Positions 52,120 through 60,584 of a DNA stretch of 64,000 nt are shown piece after piece. This stretch comes from Burkholderia sp. BCC1644 (GTDB lineage Bacteria; Pseudomonadota; Gammaproteobacteria; Burkholderiales; Burkholderiaceae), in assembly GCF_902833225.1 (NCBI RefSeq), contig NZ_CADFEI010000004.1, forward strand, positions 186,001 to 250,000, in the 5' to 3' direction. The notes below the pieces were generated by a model. The model saw only the letters and a list, made by a program, of their open reading frames with translations. It was not told where the DNA came from and did no database searches. How positions within the stretch are numbered: position 1 is the first letter of the stretch; each line of letters opens with the position of its first letter. The position numbers were made by a program, and so were the translations under genes.

Positions 52120-53217
52120 TCAGTTCGCGGCCGGTGCGCTTGCGCCGGACGGCGCCGACGATGCGACAGGGTTGGCCGTGGCCGGCGCGGGCGCTGCGCT
52201 CGACGGTGCGGATGCCGATGCGGGTGCGGAGGTGGCGGATGCAGGCGCGGGCACGGCCGATGCCGGTTTGGCAGCGGCCGGAACCGAAACGGCGGGGGCC
52301 GATGCCGTGGCGGCAGGCGTTGCCGCCGGGCTGGGAGCCGATGCAGGCGCGGAAGCCGATGCGGCAGCCGAAGCCGGTGCGGGCACGGAACCGGAAGCCG
52401 CCGCCGGTGCGGCAGCCGACTGCGAACCGGACGCCGCCGCCGGCGCGGCAGCACGCATCGCAGCCGGTACGGCGACAGCCGACGCCGCGCCAGGCACGGC
52501 ATTCGCACCCGACTCGGGCGCGACACCCGGCACCGACAGCGGTACTGGTGCCGCAGGCGGCGTCGGCACGACCGGCGTCGTCATCTTCATCGGTTCGCCT
52601 TGCGGCGTCGGCGCGGGTTCGGGCAGCGGCGTGACGGCTTCCTTCTCGGCTGCCTTCACGGTCGCACGATCGCGGCGTGCCGGGTCGATCTTCAGGAAAT
52701 GGTCGACGAGATTGAAGAAGCGTTCATAGAACACGCCGGCCGGAATGGTCTCGCTCGCGGTCTTGACGAGCGCATCGTCGCTCGATCCGATCGGCAGCGA
52801 CAGCGAGCCGAACACGCTCAAGCCCACGCTGGCCGACGTATTCGACTTCTTCAGCGTGTAGCGGTCCTGCACGGCGTTCACGTACGCGATGCTCGACGTG
52901 CCGTCGGCATTCGCATCCGCGCACACGACGTGAAATTCGATCACGACGTGCATGTCGTTGTTCGGCTGGAAGTTCTTGCTGCCGTCGACCGCGTCATTGC
53001 GCGATGACGACACCACATAACCCTGGCTCAGCAGCGCGCGCCGTGCGGCCTCGCAGGCCGCGTCGGATTTCGAGTGGAACGTATGCGCATACGGGCTGCT
53101 GGTCGCGTCGAACTGTTCCTGCTGATAGATCGGCTTGGGCGGCGACGAGCACGCCGCCAGCACGGTCGCGGCCGCGAGCGCGCACGAAACGGAAAACAGG
53201 CGAAATCGGTTGTGCAT
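52120..53217 (-). CDS. DUF2242 lipoprotein with long Ala/Pro/Ser tail
   Basis: 365 residues from MHNRFRLFSVSCALAAATVLAACSSPPKPIYQQE; the lipobox L-A-A-C predicts lipidation at residue ~22, with outer-membrane placement. The globular part (~25-200) has the DUF2242 features AHTFHSKSDAACEAARRALLSQGYVVSSSR and VSASVGLSVFGSLSLPIGSSDDALVKTASETI. After ~residue 225 the chain is nearly all Ala, Pro, Ser, Val (~140 residues), possibly spanning the periplasm or peptidoglycan. Function unknown. The upstream in-frame extension has no signal and is rejected. Confidence 0.85.
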   Translation of the reverse strand: MHNRFRLFSVSCALAAATVLAACSSPPKPIYQQEQFDATSSPYAHTFHSKSDAACEAARRALLSQGYVVSSSRNDAVDGSKNFQPNNDMHVVIEFHVVCADANADGTSSIAYVNAVQDRYTLKKSNTSASVGLSVFGSLSLPIGSSDDALVKTASETIPAGVFYERFFNLVDHFLKIDPARRDRATVKAAEKEAVTPLPEPAPTPQGEPMKMTTPVVPTPPAAPVPLSVPGVAPESGANAVPGAASAVAVPAAMRAAAPAAASGSQSAAAPAAASGSVPAPASAAASASAPASAPSPAATPAATASAPAVSVPAAAKPASAVPAPASATSAPASASAPSSAAPAPATANPVASSAPSGASAPAAN

Positions 53218-53332
53218 GGCGTCTTTCAGAAGGCTTGGCGAGAGGCCGCGCAACGGCGGCGCCTGGACGAGGCGTGCGGCAATCTCGTAAGGCCGGGGCG
53301 TCATTATAGTTTCGTTTGATGTCGCGCTCGCT

Positions 53333-54226
53333 TCAGTCGGCCGGCGCAACGCGCGCCGCGGCCAGCAATTGCGACGTCAGCGGATGATGTTCGCCGCGCC
53401 GCGAGCGGATCGCGTGGATCTCTTCGGTCACGTCGCCCGCGCGCCCGAGCCGCCGCAGCCCGCGCAGCAGCGACGCATCGTTCGCGCCAAGTTCGCTCAG
53501 CGGAAACACGCCGAGGCCGCGCGCCGCGAACACGGCCATCAGCGCGCTGTCCTCGAATTCGCCGGCCACGCGCGGCACGATCCGCTCGCCCTCCAGCCAC
53601 AGATCCAGGCGTGCGCGCAGCGCCGAATGCGCGGTCGGCAGCAGCACGGGCAGGTCGGCCAGGCAATGCGGAAAGCGCTGCCGTGCGGCCGGCGTGACGA
53701 GCGCCGCGGGCCCGTACCAGTCGACCGGCGACGCGACGAGCCGCTCGCTCGTCACGCGCAGGTTCGACCCCGACGGCGCCCCCTGGCCGGCCAGCACGAG
53801 ATCGAGGTGATGCAGCGCGAGTTCCGCCAGCAGCGCATCGTGCTCGCCCTCGTGGCACAGCAGTCGCAGCGTGGGCGTGTCGAGCACGGGGGCAAGGATC
53901 GCGTGCGCGGCGAGCTTCGAAATGCCGTCGGCGAGCCCGACCGCGAGCCTCACGGTCGGCTGGCTGGCCGCCGCGCGCACTTCGTCGGGAATCAGCCGCC
54001 CCATCTCGAAGATGACCTCCGCCCGCGCAAACGCGGCCTGGCCCGCGTCGGTCATCGTGACGCCGCGTCCCGCCGGGCGCAGTAATTGGTGCCCGAGCGA
54101 CTTCTCGAGCTCGCGCACCTGCGCGCTGATCGTCTGCACGGCCATGTCGAGCCGGCCGGCCGCGCGCGCGAAGCCGCCTTCCTTCACGACGACCCAGAAG
54201 TAGTACAGATGTCGGAAATTGAGCAT
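53333..54226 (-). CDS. nhaR: LysR family activator of the NhaR type
   Basis: 297 residues. The opening MLNFRHLYYFWVVVKEGGFARAAGRLDMAVQTISAQVRELEKSLGHQLL is the NhaR-type HTH (YYFW and VQTISAQV are distinctive). The effector domain contains LAVGLADGISKLAAHAIL, also NhaR-like. NhaR in Escherichia coli senses Na+ and high pH and activates nhaA. Here it is divergent from a TerC gene, so it may regulate an ion or metal response. The target is inferred from position. Confidence 0.9.
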   Translation of the reverse strand: MLNFRHLYYFWVVVKEGGFARAAGRLDMAVQTISAQVRELEKSLGHQLLRPAGRGVTMTDAGQAAFARAEVIFEMGRLIPDEVRAAASQPTVRLAVGLADGISKLAAHAILAPVLDTPTLRLLCHEGEHDALLAELALHHLDLVLAGQGAPSGSNLRVTSERLVASPVDWYGPAALVTPAARQRFPHCLADLPVLLPTAHSALRARLDLWLEGERIVPRVAGEFEDSALMAVFAARGLGVFPLSELGANDASLLRGLRRLGRAGDVTEEIHAIRSRRGEHHPLTSQLLAAARVAPAD

Positions 54227-54231
54227 CGGAT

Positions 54232-54290
54232 CGATATATCGTAAAAACCGAACCTAAAGTCAGATTCTCTCTGATTTTTCCGAAGTTCGG
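54232..54290. promoter_or_regulatory. Dyads between nhaR and terC-like gene
   Basis: CGATATATCG (54232-54241) is a perfect palindrome five bases upstream of the nhaR start. Next to it is a nested dyad: CCGAAC (54248-54253) with GTTCGG (54285-54290), enclosing TCAGA (54260-54264) and TCTGA (54270-54274). These are likely regulator sites or a leader stem for the terC transcript. Confidence 0.5.
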
Positions 54291-54334
54291 GGCGGCATAT
54301 CATCTGGCTTTCCACTTTCGTATCGGCCCATTTC

Positions 54335-55090
54335 ATGGACTACCTGCTGACGCTTGCCGCCGACCCCGCCGTCTGGGCCGCGCTCCTGACGCTCGTCGTG
54401 ATGGAAGTCGTGCTCGGCATCGACAACCTGATCTTCATCTCGATCCTCAGCAACAAGCTGCCCGAAGCGCAGCGCGCCCGCACGCAGCGCCTCGGCATCG
54501 CGCTCGCGCTGGTGATGCGCCTGGCGCTGCTCGGCAGCGTCGCGTGGATCGCGAGCCTCACCGAACCCGTGTTCACGCTGTTCGACCATGCGTTCTCGTG
54601 GCGCGACATGATCCTGCTGTCCGGTGGCCTGTTCCTCGTGTGGAAGGCGACCACCGAGATCCATCACCACGTGTCGCACGACGGCGACGGCGCGGGCGGG
54701 TCGGGCGGTGCGGCCGGCCTGACGGTGTGGGCCGCGATCGGCCAGATCGTGATGCTCGACATCGTGTTCTCGATCGACAGCATCGTGACCGCGATCGGCA
54801 TGACCGAGCACATTCCGATCATGTTCGTCGCCGTGATCGTCGCCGTGGCCGTGATGCTGTTCGCTGCACAGCCGCTTGCACGCTTCATCGACCGCAACCC
54901 GACGATCGTGATGCTGGCGCTGTCGTTCCTGGTCGTGATCGGCATGACGCTGATCGCCGAAGGTTTCGGTTCGCACGTGCCGAAGGGTTACATCTACGCG
55001 GCAATGGCGTTCTCGGCGTTCGTCGAGGGCATGAACATGCTGGCGCGGCGTGCGAAGGCGAAGCGCGCGGCACACGTGGAAGGCGACTGA
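54335..55090 (+). CDS. TerC family integral membrane protein
   Basis: 251 residues. Seven to eight hydrophobic spans with the TerC signatures [24 protein letters not shown] and [22 protein letters not shown], each with a conserved acidic residue inside the membrane, and [29 protein letters not shown]. TerC relatives are linked to tellurite resistance and manganese export. The polar His/Asp/Gly loop ([17 protein letters not shown]) may bind metal. Divergent from nhaR; a zinc-finger protein gene follows 90 bases on. Confidence 0.93.
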   Translation: MDYLLTLAADPAVWAALLTLVVMEVVLGIDNLIFISILSNKLPEAQRARTQRLGIALALVMRLALLGSVAWIASLTEPVFTLFDHAFSWRDMILLSGGLFLVWKATTEIHHHVSHDGDGAGGSGGAAGLTVWAAIGQIVMLDIVFSIDSIVTAIGMTEHIPIMFVAVIVAVAVMLFAAQPLARFIDRNPTIVMLALSFLVVIGMTLIAEGFGSHVPKGYIYAAMAFSAFVEGMNMLARRAKAKRAAHVEGD

Positions 55091-55180
55091 CCCACCGCGC
55101 GTGACGCCGGCTGCCGCGGCGGCCGGCGCGCGCGCCTCATACGGAATCCAGACGAAATTCGCCCGGAAAGGAGAAACGCG

Positions 55181-55516
55181 ATGAAATGCCCTGTCTGCAA
55201 GACACCCGACCTGCTGATGGCCGAGCGCCAGTCGATCGAGATCGACTACTGCCCGACGTGCCGCGGCGTGTGGCTCGATCGCGGCGAGCTCGACAAGCTG
55301 ATCGCCCGCGAAACCGGTGATGCGCCGGTACGTCGCGATGAGACACCCGTGCGGCACGATGCGCAAGCGCCGCGCGGCCACGACGGCGGGTGGGGGCGCG
55401 ACGCTCGCGCTTACGACGACCGCGACAGACACGACGGCCGCTCGCACGACGATCGCTACAAGCACGACGGCCAGCGTCGCAAGAAATCGGTGTTCGACCT
55501 GTTCGACTTCGACTGA
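55181..55516 (+). CDS. Zinc-ribbon (zf-TFIIB) protein with charged tail
   Basis: 111 residues, GGAAAGGAG ribosome-binding site. Residues 1-42 form a zinc ribbon with two C-x-x-C knuckles (MKCPVCKTPDLLM; YCPTCRGVWLDRGELDKLI), the zf-TFIIB family. The rest is rich in His, Asp and Arg with repeated R-H-D / D-D-R groups and ends in KKSVFDLFDFD, an aromatic-acidic tail. It may bind metal or partner proteins; function is unknown. Downstream of terC in the same direction and followed by a terminator. Confidence 0.88.
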   Translation: MKCPVCKTPDLLMAERQSIEIDYCPTCRGVWLDRGELDKLIARETGDAPVRRDETPVRHDAQAPRGHDGGWGRDARAYDDRDRHDGRSHDDRYKHDGQRRKKSVFDLFDFD

Positions 55517-55533
55517 TTGCGCAGCACATCGTA

Positions 55534-55572
55534 AAAAAGCCCCGCCGGGTATACGCCCGGCGGGGCTTTTTC
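55534..55572. terminator. Bidirectional terminator between zf-TFIIB and hsp20 genes
   Basis: GCCCCGCCGGG (55539-55549)-TATACG-CCCGGCGGGGC (55556-55566), perfect 11-bp arms with AAAAAA on one side and TTTTT on the other. It ends two convergent transcripts. Confidence 0.93.
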
Positions 55573-55603
55573 ATGCGTGCGGAATGACGGTACGCGCCAA
55601 CGC

Positions 55604-56014
55604 TTACGCGTTGCCGGCCGTGACGTCGATACGGCGCGGGCGCGTTTCTTCACGGCGCGGAATCGTCAGCGTCAGCACGCCGTCGCGCAGGTTCGCGTCG
55701 ATCCGCGACGTGTCGAGGTCGGGACTCAGCACGAATGTGCGTGCATAGCGTGTCGCGCGTACTTCGGCATGCCGCACGCGCAGGTCGGACGGCGTGTCGA
55801 TGTGCGTGTCGGCTTCGATCGTCAGCGTGTTGTCGTGCACCTTCACGTCGAGGCTCTCGCGCGGCACGCCGGGCAAGTCGGCCCGCAGCGTGACGCCGCG
55901 ATTGTTCTCGACGATGTCGACGCTCGGCGTGATCGCGGGCCGGCGCGCGGCCTCGGCGGCGGCAGGGTGAACGGTATTCGTTTGGCGTTCGGCCAGGGTC
56001 GGGTTCGTATTCAT
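55604..56014 (-). CDS. Small heat-shock protein Hsp20 (second of a pair)
   Basis: 136 residues from MNTNPTLAERQTN; the upstream ATG overlaps the preceding gene. Alpha-crystallin domain with ITPSVDIVENNRGVTLRADLPGVPRESLDVKVHDNTLTIEAD and YARTFVLSPDLDTSRIDANLRDGVLTLTIPRREETRPRRI (the G-V-L-T-L motif). An ATP-independent holdase that binds unfolding proteins. Sixteen bases after the first hsp20 gene, so co-transcribed. Confidence 0.93.
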   Translation of the reverse strand: MNTNPTLAERQTNTVHPAAAEAARRPAITPSVDIVENNRGVTLRADLPGVPRESLDVKVHDNTLTIEADTHIDTPSDLRVRHAEVRATRYARTFVLSPDLDTSRIDANLRDGVLTLTIPRREETRPRRIDVTAGNA

Positions 56015-56030
56015 GTCGGTATCCTGAAGA

Positions 56031-56477
56031 TTACTGAACGGTGATCGCACGCGGCTTCGAGGCTTCGCGCCGGCCGACGCGTATCAGCAGGCAGCCGTTT
56101 TCGTAGCGCGCGCTGACCTGGTCGGGATCCGCGTCGCGCGGCAGTTCGACGACGCGGCGGAATGCGCCGTGAAAGCGCTCCTGCGCGTAGGTGCGTACGT
56201 TTTCGTCTTCGCCTTCGGCACGCGGCGCCGGTTTGCGCTCACCGCTGATCGTCAGCAAGTCCTTGTCGATCGACACGTCGAAGTCGCCCGCGGCCATGCC
56301 GGGTGCGAACGCAACGATCTCGATGGCTTCGTCGGTGGCGCCGACGTTGAGTGCCGGGAACGCGCCATGCCGCACCGCACGGATGCCGGTCGGGCGTTCG
56401 CCGAGCAGAGTGGCCACTTGCCGCTGCACGCGGGCGAAATCGTCGAACAGGTCGTTGCCGAAATGGATACCGCTCAT
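56031..56477 (-). CDS. Small heat-shock protein Hsp20 (first of a pair)
   Basis: 148 residues from MSGIHFGNDLFDDFARVQRQ with AGGAGGA upstream; the longer frame adds 37 unrelated residues. Alpha-crystallin domain: FPALNVGATDEAIEIVAFAPGMAAGDFDVSIDKDLLTISGERK and RFHGAFRRVVELPRDADPDQVSARYENGCLLIRVGRRE, closing with I-T-V-Q. Two unlike Hsp20 subunits in tandem are common in betaproteobacteria. A sigma-32-like promoter lies upstream. Confidence 0.93.
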   Translation of the reverse strand: MSGIHFGNDLFDDFARVQRQVATLLGERPTGIRAVRHGAFPALNVGATDEAIEIVAFAPGMAAGDFDVSIDKDLLTISGERKPAPRAEGEDENVRTYAQERFHGAFRRVVELPRDADPDQVSARYENGCLLIRVGRREASKPRAITVQ

Positions 56478-56604
56478 GTTGGTCCTCCTGAACAGGGAAC
56501 GCGGGAGACGTGACGGCGCGACGCCTGCGGCGGGCGCGACGGGTGGCTCCACGGGATCGAAACGGGGGCAGTGCAACGGATGAAGCACGGCCCGACGACG
56601 AGTA

Positions 56605-56632
56605 ATTAGTGGCCGTCATCACGCATTTCAAG
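56605..56632 (-). promoter_or_regulatory. Sigma-32-like heat-shock promoter for the hsp20 pair
   Basis: On the minus strand CTTGAA (56632-56627) and CCACTAAT (56612-56605) are 14 bases apart, close to the heat-shock consensus CTTGAA-N13/14-CCCATnT. It lies about 130 bases before the first hsp20 start. Confidence 0.55.
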
Positions 56633-56724
56633 AGGGAATCCGCAATCTGCGTCAACGCATGCGCACAGGATTCGATGCGACAATCGCCGCAGAGCTATCT
56701 GCAGACCAACCACACGGGACAACC

Positions 56725-57642
56725 ATGGACATTCGACGTATCGCGATCGTCGGCGCCGGCGTGATCGGCGCGAGCTGGGCGGCTTTCTATCTGACGCAGG
56801 GTTTCGACGTCGTCGCGACCGATCCGGCGCCGCAAGCCGACGCGCGACTGCGCGACGCGCTGGCCGCGTTTCTCGGCGAGCGGGCCGCCGAACTAACCGC
56901 GCGACTGTCGTTCGACGCCGATCTCGTGCGCGCGCTCGACGGCGTCGACTTCGTGCAGGAGAACGGCCCCGAACGGCTGGACCTGAAGCGTGCGCTGTAC
57001 CGCCAGATGGACGACGTGCTGCCCGCGCACGTCCCGATCGCATCGAGCTCGTCGGGCCTGAAGATGTCCGACATCCAGACCGCGTGCGCGAAGCATCCGG
57101 AGCGCTGCCTGATCGCGCATCCGTTCAATCCGCCGCACCTGATTCCGCTCGTCGAACTGGTTGGCGGCGACGCGACCGGCCAGGACGTGATCGCGCGCGT
57201 GAAGGCGTTCTACGACGCGCTCGGCAAGCAGACGATCGTCCTCAACAAGGAGATGACCGGCCACGTCGCGAACCGGCTCGCGGCCGCGCTGTTCCGCGAG
57301 GTGTATCACCTCGTCGGCGAAGGCGTCGTGAGTGTCGCCGATGCGGACAAGGCCGTCGCATGGGGGCCCGGCCTGCGCTGGGGGCTGATGGGGCAGTGCC
57401 TGACCTATCACCTCGGCGGCGGCGCGGGCGGGATCGAGCACTTCCTCGAACACCTGTCGGGGCCGATCACGAGCTGGTGGGACGACCTCGGCACGCCTTC
57501 GTTCGATCCGGACGTCGATCGCAAGCTGAACGAAGAATTGCGCGCAATCCAGGGCGAGCACTCGATGCAGGAGCTGGCGGCCGAGCGCGACCGTTTGCTC
57601 GTCGAGCTGATCGACGCGCGGCGGCGCAGCTTCCTGCCCTGA
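56725..57642 (+). CDS. 3-hydroxyacyl-CoA dehydrogenase family NAD-binding protein
   Basis: 305 residues from the ATG at 56725. NAD motif RIAIVGAGVIGASWAAFYLTQGFDVVATDP, then IASSSSGLKMSDIQ, IAHPFNPPHLIPLVELVGG with the catalytic His, and NRLAAALFREVYHLVGEGVVS from the C-terminal helical domain. The HPFNPPHL/VGEGV pattern fits the carnitine 3-dehydrogenase/gulonate dehydrogenase branch rather than fatty-acid FadB. No carnitine genes flank it, so the substrate is open. Confidence 0.9.
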   Translation: MDIRRIAIVGAGVIGASWAAFYLTQGFDVVATDPAPQADARLRDALAAFLGERAAELTARLSFDADLVRALDGVDFVQENGPERLDLKRALYRQMDDVLPAHVPIASSSSGLKMSDIQTACAKHPERCLIAHPFNPPHLIPLVELVGGDATGQDVIARVKAFYDALGKQTIVLNKEMTGHVANRLAAALFREVYHLVGEGVVSVADADKAVAWGPGLRWGLMGQCLTYHLGGGAGGIEHFLEHLSGPITSWWDDLGTPSFDPDVDRKLNEELRAIQGEHSMQELAAERDRLLVELIDARRRSFLP

Positions 57643-57651
57643 GCGCGCAGG

Positions 57652-57930
57652 CTATTGCTGCGACGTCGCCTGCGGTGCGGGCGGCGTTTGCGCGAGCCAC
57701 GAGGGGCTCGCGGCCTGCACGAGTTCGCGGTTGCGCGCGCGCGTGGCGGCATTCGGCGGGTAGTTGCCGTCGTTCGTCGGCAGTTCGCCGTCGAGATAGG
57801 CCTGCTTGAGCTGGGCGATGACTTCCGCGCGCGTCAGGCCCTGTTCAGGCGCAGCGGTATCGGTCTGCGCAAAGGCGGGGGACAGCAGGGCGGCTGCAGC
57901 GGTCGCGACGACGAATCGCAAAACGTTCAT
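57652..57930 (-). CDS. Small exported DUF4148 protein
   Basis: 92 residues with signal MNVLRFVVATAAAALLSPAFA. The mature part LTRAEVIAQLKQAYLDGELPTNDGNYPP is the DUF4148 core, a family expanded in Burkholderia. Function unknown; periplasmic. Convergent with the dehydrogenase gene, nine bases between stops. Confidence 0.88.
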   Translation of the reverse strand: MNVLRFVVATAAAALLSPAFAQTDTAAPEQGLTRAEVIAQLKQAYLDGELPTNDGNYPPNAATRARNRELVQAASPSWLAQTPPAPQATSQQ

Positions 57931-58098
57931 GGCGGGCTCCGATCAAGGGGACGGGGAACCGGATGCGCGCGGCGATCTGCCGAGCGTTCCGATGGGTCCC
58001 ATTGTCGCGAGCGGGTGCTGCGCGGACGATGACGCGTTCCGGGCAAAGCTGTCAGGTGCGGGCACGGCCGTGCATGCGTGCGGGCGCGCCCGGTGCGG

Positions 58099-58947
58099 TT
58101 ACAACTCGGCCGCCGCCGTGATCAGCGTCGCTTCGAGCGCGAGCGTCGAACGCGACGCGGCCGCCGGCCGGTCGATCACGTATTCGAGTTCGCCGAGTTC
58201 GGGCAGTCCCGCGTCGAGCCGCGCGAGCCCTGCCGGGATCACGTAGCCGGCGAACGCGCTGACGCCGAGCCCCGCGCTCGCGGCCGCACGCAACACCGCG
58301 ACGCTGCTGCTGACCACCGCGATCCGGTATGGCCGCCCGACGGCCTCGAGCGATTCGAGCACGCGGCGGCGCGACACGCTCGGCTCCGGATGCATCGCGA
58401 GCGGCAGCACGGTTTCATGGCCGGTGATCCGCGATTCGGGGCCGGTGCACCAGTACAGCGGTTCACTGCGGATCACGCGGCCGCGCCGGCTGCCCGCGAT
58501 GCGCTTCGCGAACACGAGATCGTGCCGGCCTTCGTCGAGCGCATCGAACAGGTCGCCCGACAGCCCGGTCGAGATCGCGAGCTCGACCTCCGGATTGCGC
58601 TGCACGAAGCTTGCGAGCGCGGCCGTCAGGTGCGCCGACGCGAAATCCTCCGACATCGCGAGCCGCACCTTGCCCGACAGCGGCGGCCCGCACACCGACG
58701 TGACGGCTTCGTCCATCAGTTCGAGGATGCGCACTGCGTAGCGGAACAGCGCGTCGCCGTGCTGCGACAGGTGCACGTTGCGCGTGTCGCGCTCGAACAG
58801 CGGCCGGTCGAGCAGCTCCTCGAGGCGGCGGATATGCTGGCTGACGGTCGACTGCGACAGGTTCACGCGCTCGGACGCGGCGGTGAAGCTGCCGGACTGG
58901 GCGACGGCGACGAAGCTGCGCAGCAGCTCGGGCGGTAACGGACGCAT
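58099..58947 (-). CDS. LysR family transcriptional regulator (likely of malonate genes)
   Basis: 282 residues from MRPLPPELLRSFVAVAQSGSF; a start four codons earlier is possible. HTH region FTAASERVNLSQSTVSQHIRRLEELLDRPLFERDTRNVHLS, then effector domain. Divergent from madL-madM-mdcA, the position of MdcR-type activators in other malonate operons. It likely responds to malonate or malonyl-CoA. Confidence 0.9.
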   Translation of the reverse strand: MRPLPPELLRSFVAVAQSGSFTAASERVNLSQSTVSQHIRRLEELLDRPLFERDTRNVHLSQHGDALFRYAVRILELMDEAVTSVCGPPLSGKVRLAMSEDFASAHLTAALASFVQRNPEVELAISTGLSGDLFDALDEGRHDLVFAKRIAGSRRGRVIRSEPLYWCTGPESRITGHETVLPLAMHPEPSVSRRRVLESLEAVGRPYRIAVVSSSVAVLRAAASAGLGVSAFAGYVIPAGLARLDAGLPELGELEYVIDRPAAASRSTLALEATLITAAAEL

Positions 58948-59275
58948 TGCTAAATCCACTGAATCGGTTTCGACAACTTCATAAATGGCCGGATGGTGCG
59001 GCGCTAGTATCGGATCACGCGCCGGTGCGTGCCCGCAACGGGGCGCACCGGACGCGTAGCCCGCGTCGTGCCGGCGGCTGCATCGTTCAGTCTACGGCAT
59101 CCGGCGTCCGGCCCGAAACCGCATCATCCCATCGACCGCCCGAGAACAGGCCCGCCAGACGGGCCGCCGGGCCGCGGCGCACCGCCGCAGGAGACAAGTC
59201 CGCGCACGGGATCGGCGTGCGGGGCCGGCTCCTGCACGCGTCCGGCGCCCGTCACGAAGAGACTGGAGACGACTC
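58948..59275. other. Regulatory gap between lysR and the malonate operon
   Basis: 328 bases. The part next to lysR (58960-58990) is AT-rich and probably carries both promoters. The rest is GC-rich with no credible gene. I find no strong dyad. GGAGAC just before 59276 is the madL ribosome-binding site. Confidence 0.45.
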
Positions 59276-59671
59276 ATGATCATCTACGGAACCGCGCTGC
59301 TGGCGTTCTGCCACCTGGCCGGACTGTTTCTCGGCGACCTGCTGGGCAGCGCCATCGGCGTGAAGACCAACGTCGGCGGCGTCGGCATCGCGATGCTGCT
59401 GCTGATCTGCCTGCGCCTGTGGCTGCACCGGCGCGGCTGGATGCCGAAGGAAACCGAGGCCGGCGTCGGTTTCTGGGGCGCGATGTACATTCCCGTCGTC
59501 GTCGCGATGGCCGCGAACCAGAACGTCGTCGCCGCGCTGAAGGGCGGCCCCGTCGCGCTGCTGGCCGCCGTCGGCGCGGTTGCGATCTGCGCATGCTGCA
59601 TTGCGGTACTCGTGCGCACCGGGCGCGACGAAACGGCCTTCGCGGGCGTGCCGCAATTCGAAGAACAGTGA
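59276..59671 (+). CDS. madL: Malonate transporter subunit MadL
   Basis: 131 residues, four hydrophobic spans. MIIYGTALLAFCHLAGLFLGDLLGSAIGVKTNVGGVGIAMLLLI is the MadL hallmark and VGFWGAMYIPVVVAMAANQNVVAAL the second. With MadM it forms a two-subunit malonate:cation symporter in the inner membrane. Twelve bases before madM. Confidence 0.95.
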   Translation: MIIYGTALLAFCHLAGLFLGDLLGSAIGVKTNVGGVGIAMLLLICLRLWLHRRGWMPKETEAGVGFWGAMYIPVVVAMAANQNVVAALKGGPVALLAAVGAVAICACCIAVLVRTGRDETAFAGVPQFEEQ

Positions 59672-59682
59672 CGGAGGCCGCC

Positions 59683-60450
59683 ATGCTGCAGATGCTCGAA
59701 AAAACCGTCGCCCACAACGGGCTCGTCGCGTCGTTCGCCCTGGTCGGCCTGATCATGTGGCTGTCGTCGATCGCGTCCCGCAAGCTCACGTTCGGCCGCG
59801 TGCACGGCTCCGCGATCGCGATCGTGATCGGTCTCGCGCTCGCGTACGTCGGCGGCGCGTTCACCGGCGGCGAGAAGGGGATCGCCGACGTGCCGCTGTT
59901 CGCGGGCGTCGGCCTGATGGGCGGCGCGATGCTGCGCGATTTCGCGATCGTCGCGACCGCGTTCGAAGTGCAGCCGACCGAGGCGCGCAAGGCCGGGCTC
60001 GTCGGCGTCGTGTCGCTGCTGCTCGGCACCGTGCTGCCGTTCATCGTCGGTGCGTGCATCGCGCGCGCATTCGGCTACACCGATGCGGTCAGCATGACGA
60101 CGATCGGCGCGGGCGCCGTCACCTACATCGTCGGGCCCGTCACCGGCGCGGCGATCGGCGCGAGCTCCGACGTGATCGCGCTGAGCATCGCGACGGGGCT
60201 CGTGAAGGCGATCATCGTGATGGTCGGCACGCCCGTCGCGGCGAACTTCATGGGCCTGAAGACGCCGCGTTCCGCGATGATCTTCGGCGGCCTCGCGGGC
60301 ACCGTCAGCGGCGTGAGCGCGGGGCTTGCCGCGACCGACCGCCGGCTCGTCCCGTACGGCGCGCTGGTCGCGACCTTCCACACGGGCGTCGGCTGCCTGC
60401 TCGGGCCGTCGGTGCTGTACTTCGCGACGCGCGCGCTGGTCGGCGCGTAG
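59683..60450 (+). CDS. madM: Malonate transporter subunit MadM
   Basis: 255 residues from the ATG at 59683 with GGAGG upstream; the longer frame overlapping madL is a shadow. About nine spans; RKLTFGRVHGSAIAIVIGLALAYVGG, GGAMLRDFAIVATAFE and TTIGAGAVTYIVGPVTGAAIGASSDV are MadM blocks. Main membrane subunit of the malonate importer. The gap to mdcA is 134 bases. Confidence 0.95.
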   Translation: MLQMLEKTVAHNGLVASFALVGLIMWLSSIASRKLTFGRVHGSAIAIVIGLALAYVGGAFTGGEKGIADVPLFAGVGLMGGAMLRDFAIVATAFEVQPTEARKAGLVGVVSLLLGTVLPFIVGACIARAFGYTDAVSMTTIGAGAVTYIVGPVTGAAIGASSDVIALSIATGLVKAIIVMVGTPVAANFMGLKTPRSAMIFGGLAGTVSGVSAGLAATDRRLVPYGALVATFHTGVGCLLGPSVLYFATRALVGA

Positions 60451-60584
60451 CGCGCTGCGAGGGGGCCCGCGCATACGGGCCGCATCCATCGCGGCGTCCT
60501 CTGAGTCGCATTCGTCAACATCATCAATCGGCGGCGGCGCCAGGCTTAGAATGCCGCTGAACCATCGAAGCGGGAGAACTGTTC

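Noticed and set aside
52120-52560. Tail region of the DUF2242 gene as a true tandem repeat array
   Set aside because: Words recur but there is no fixed period; it is low-complexity coding sequence.
54242-54334. Manganese (yybP-ykoY) riboswitch upstream of terC
   Set aside because: The gap is only about 100 bases and lacks the conserved paired loops of that riboswitch; the dyads fit protein sites better.
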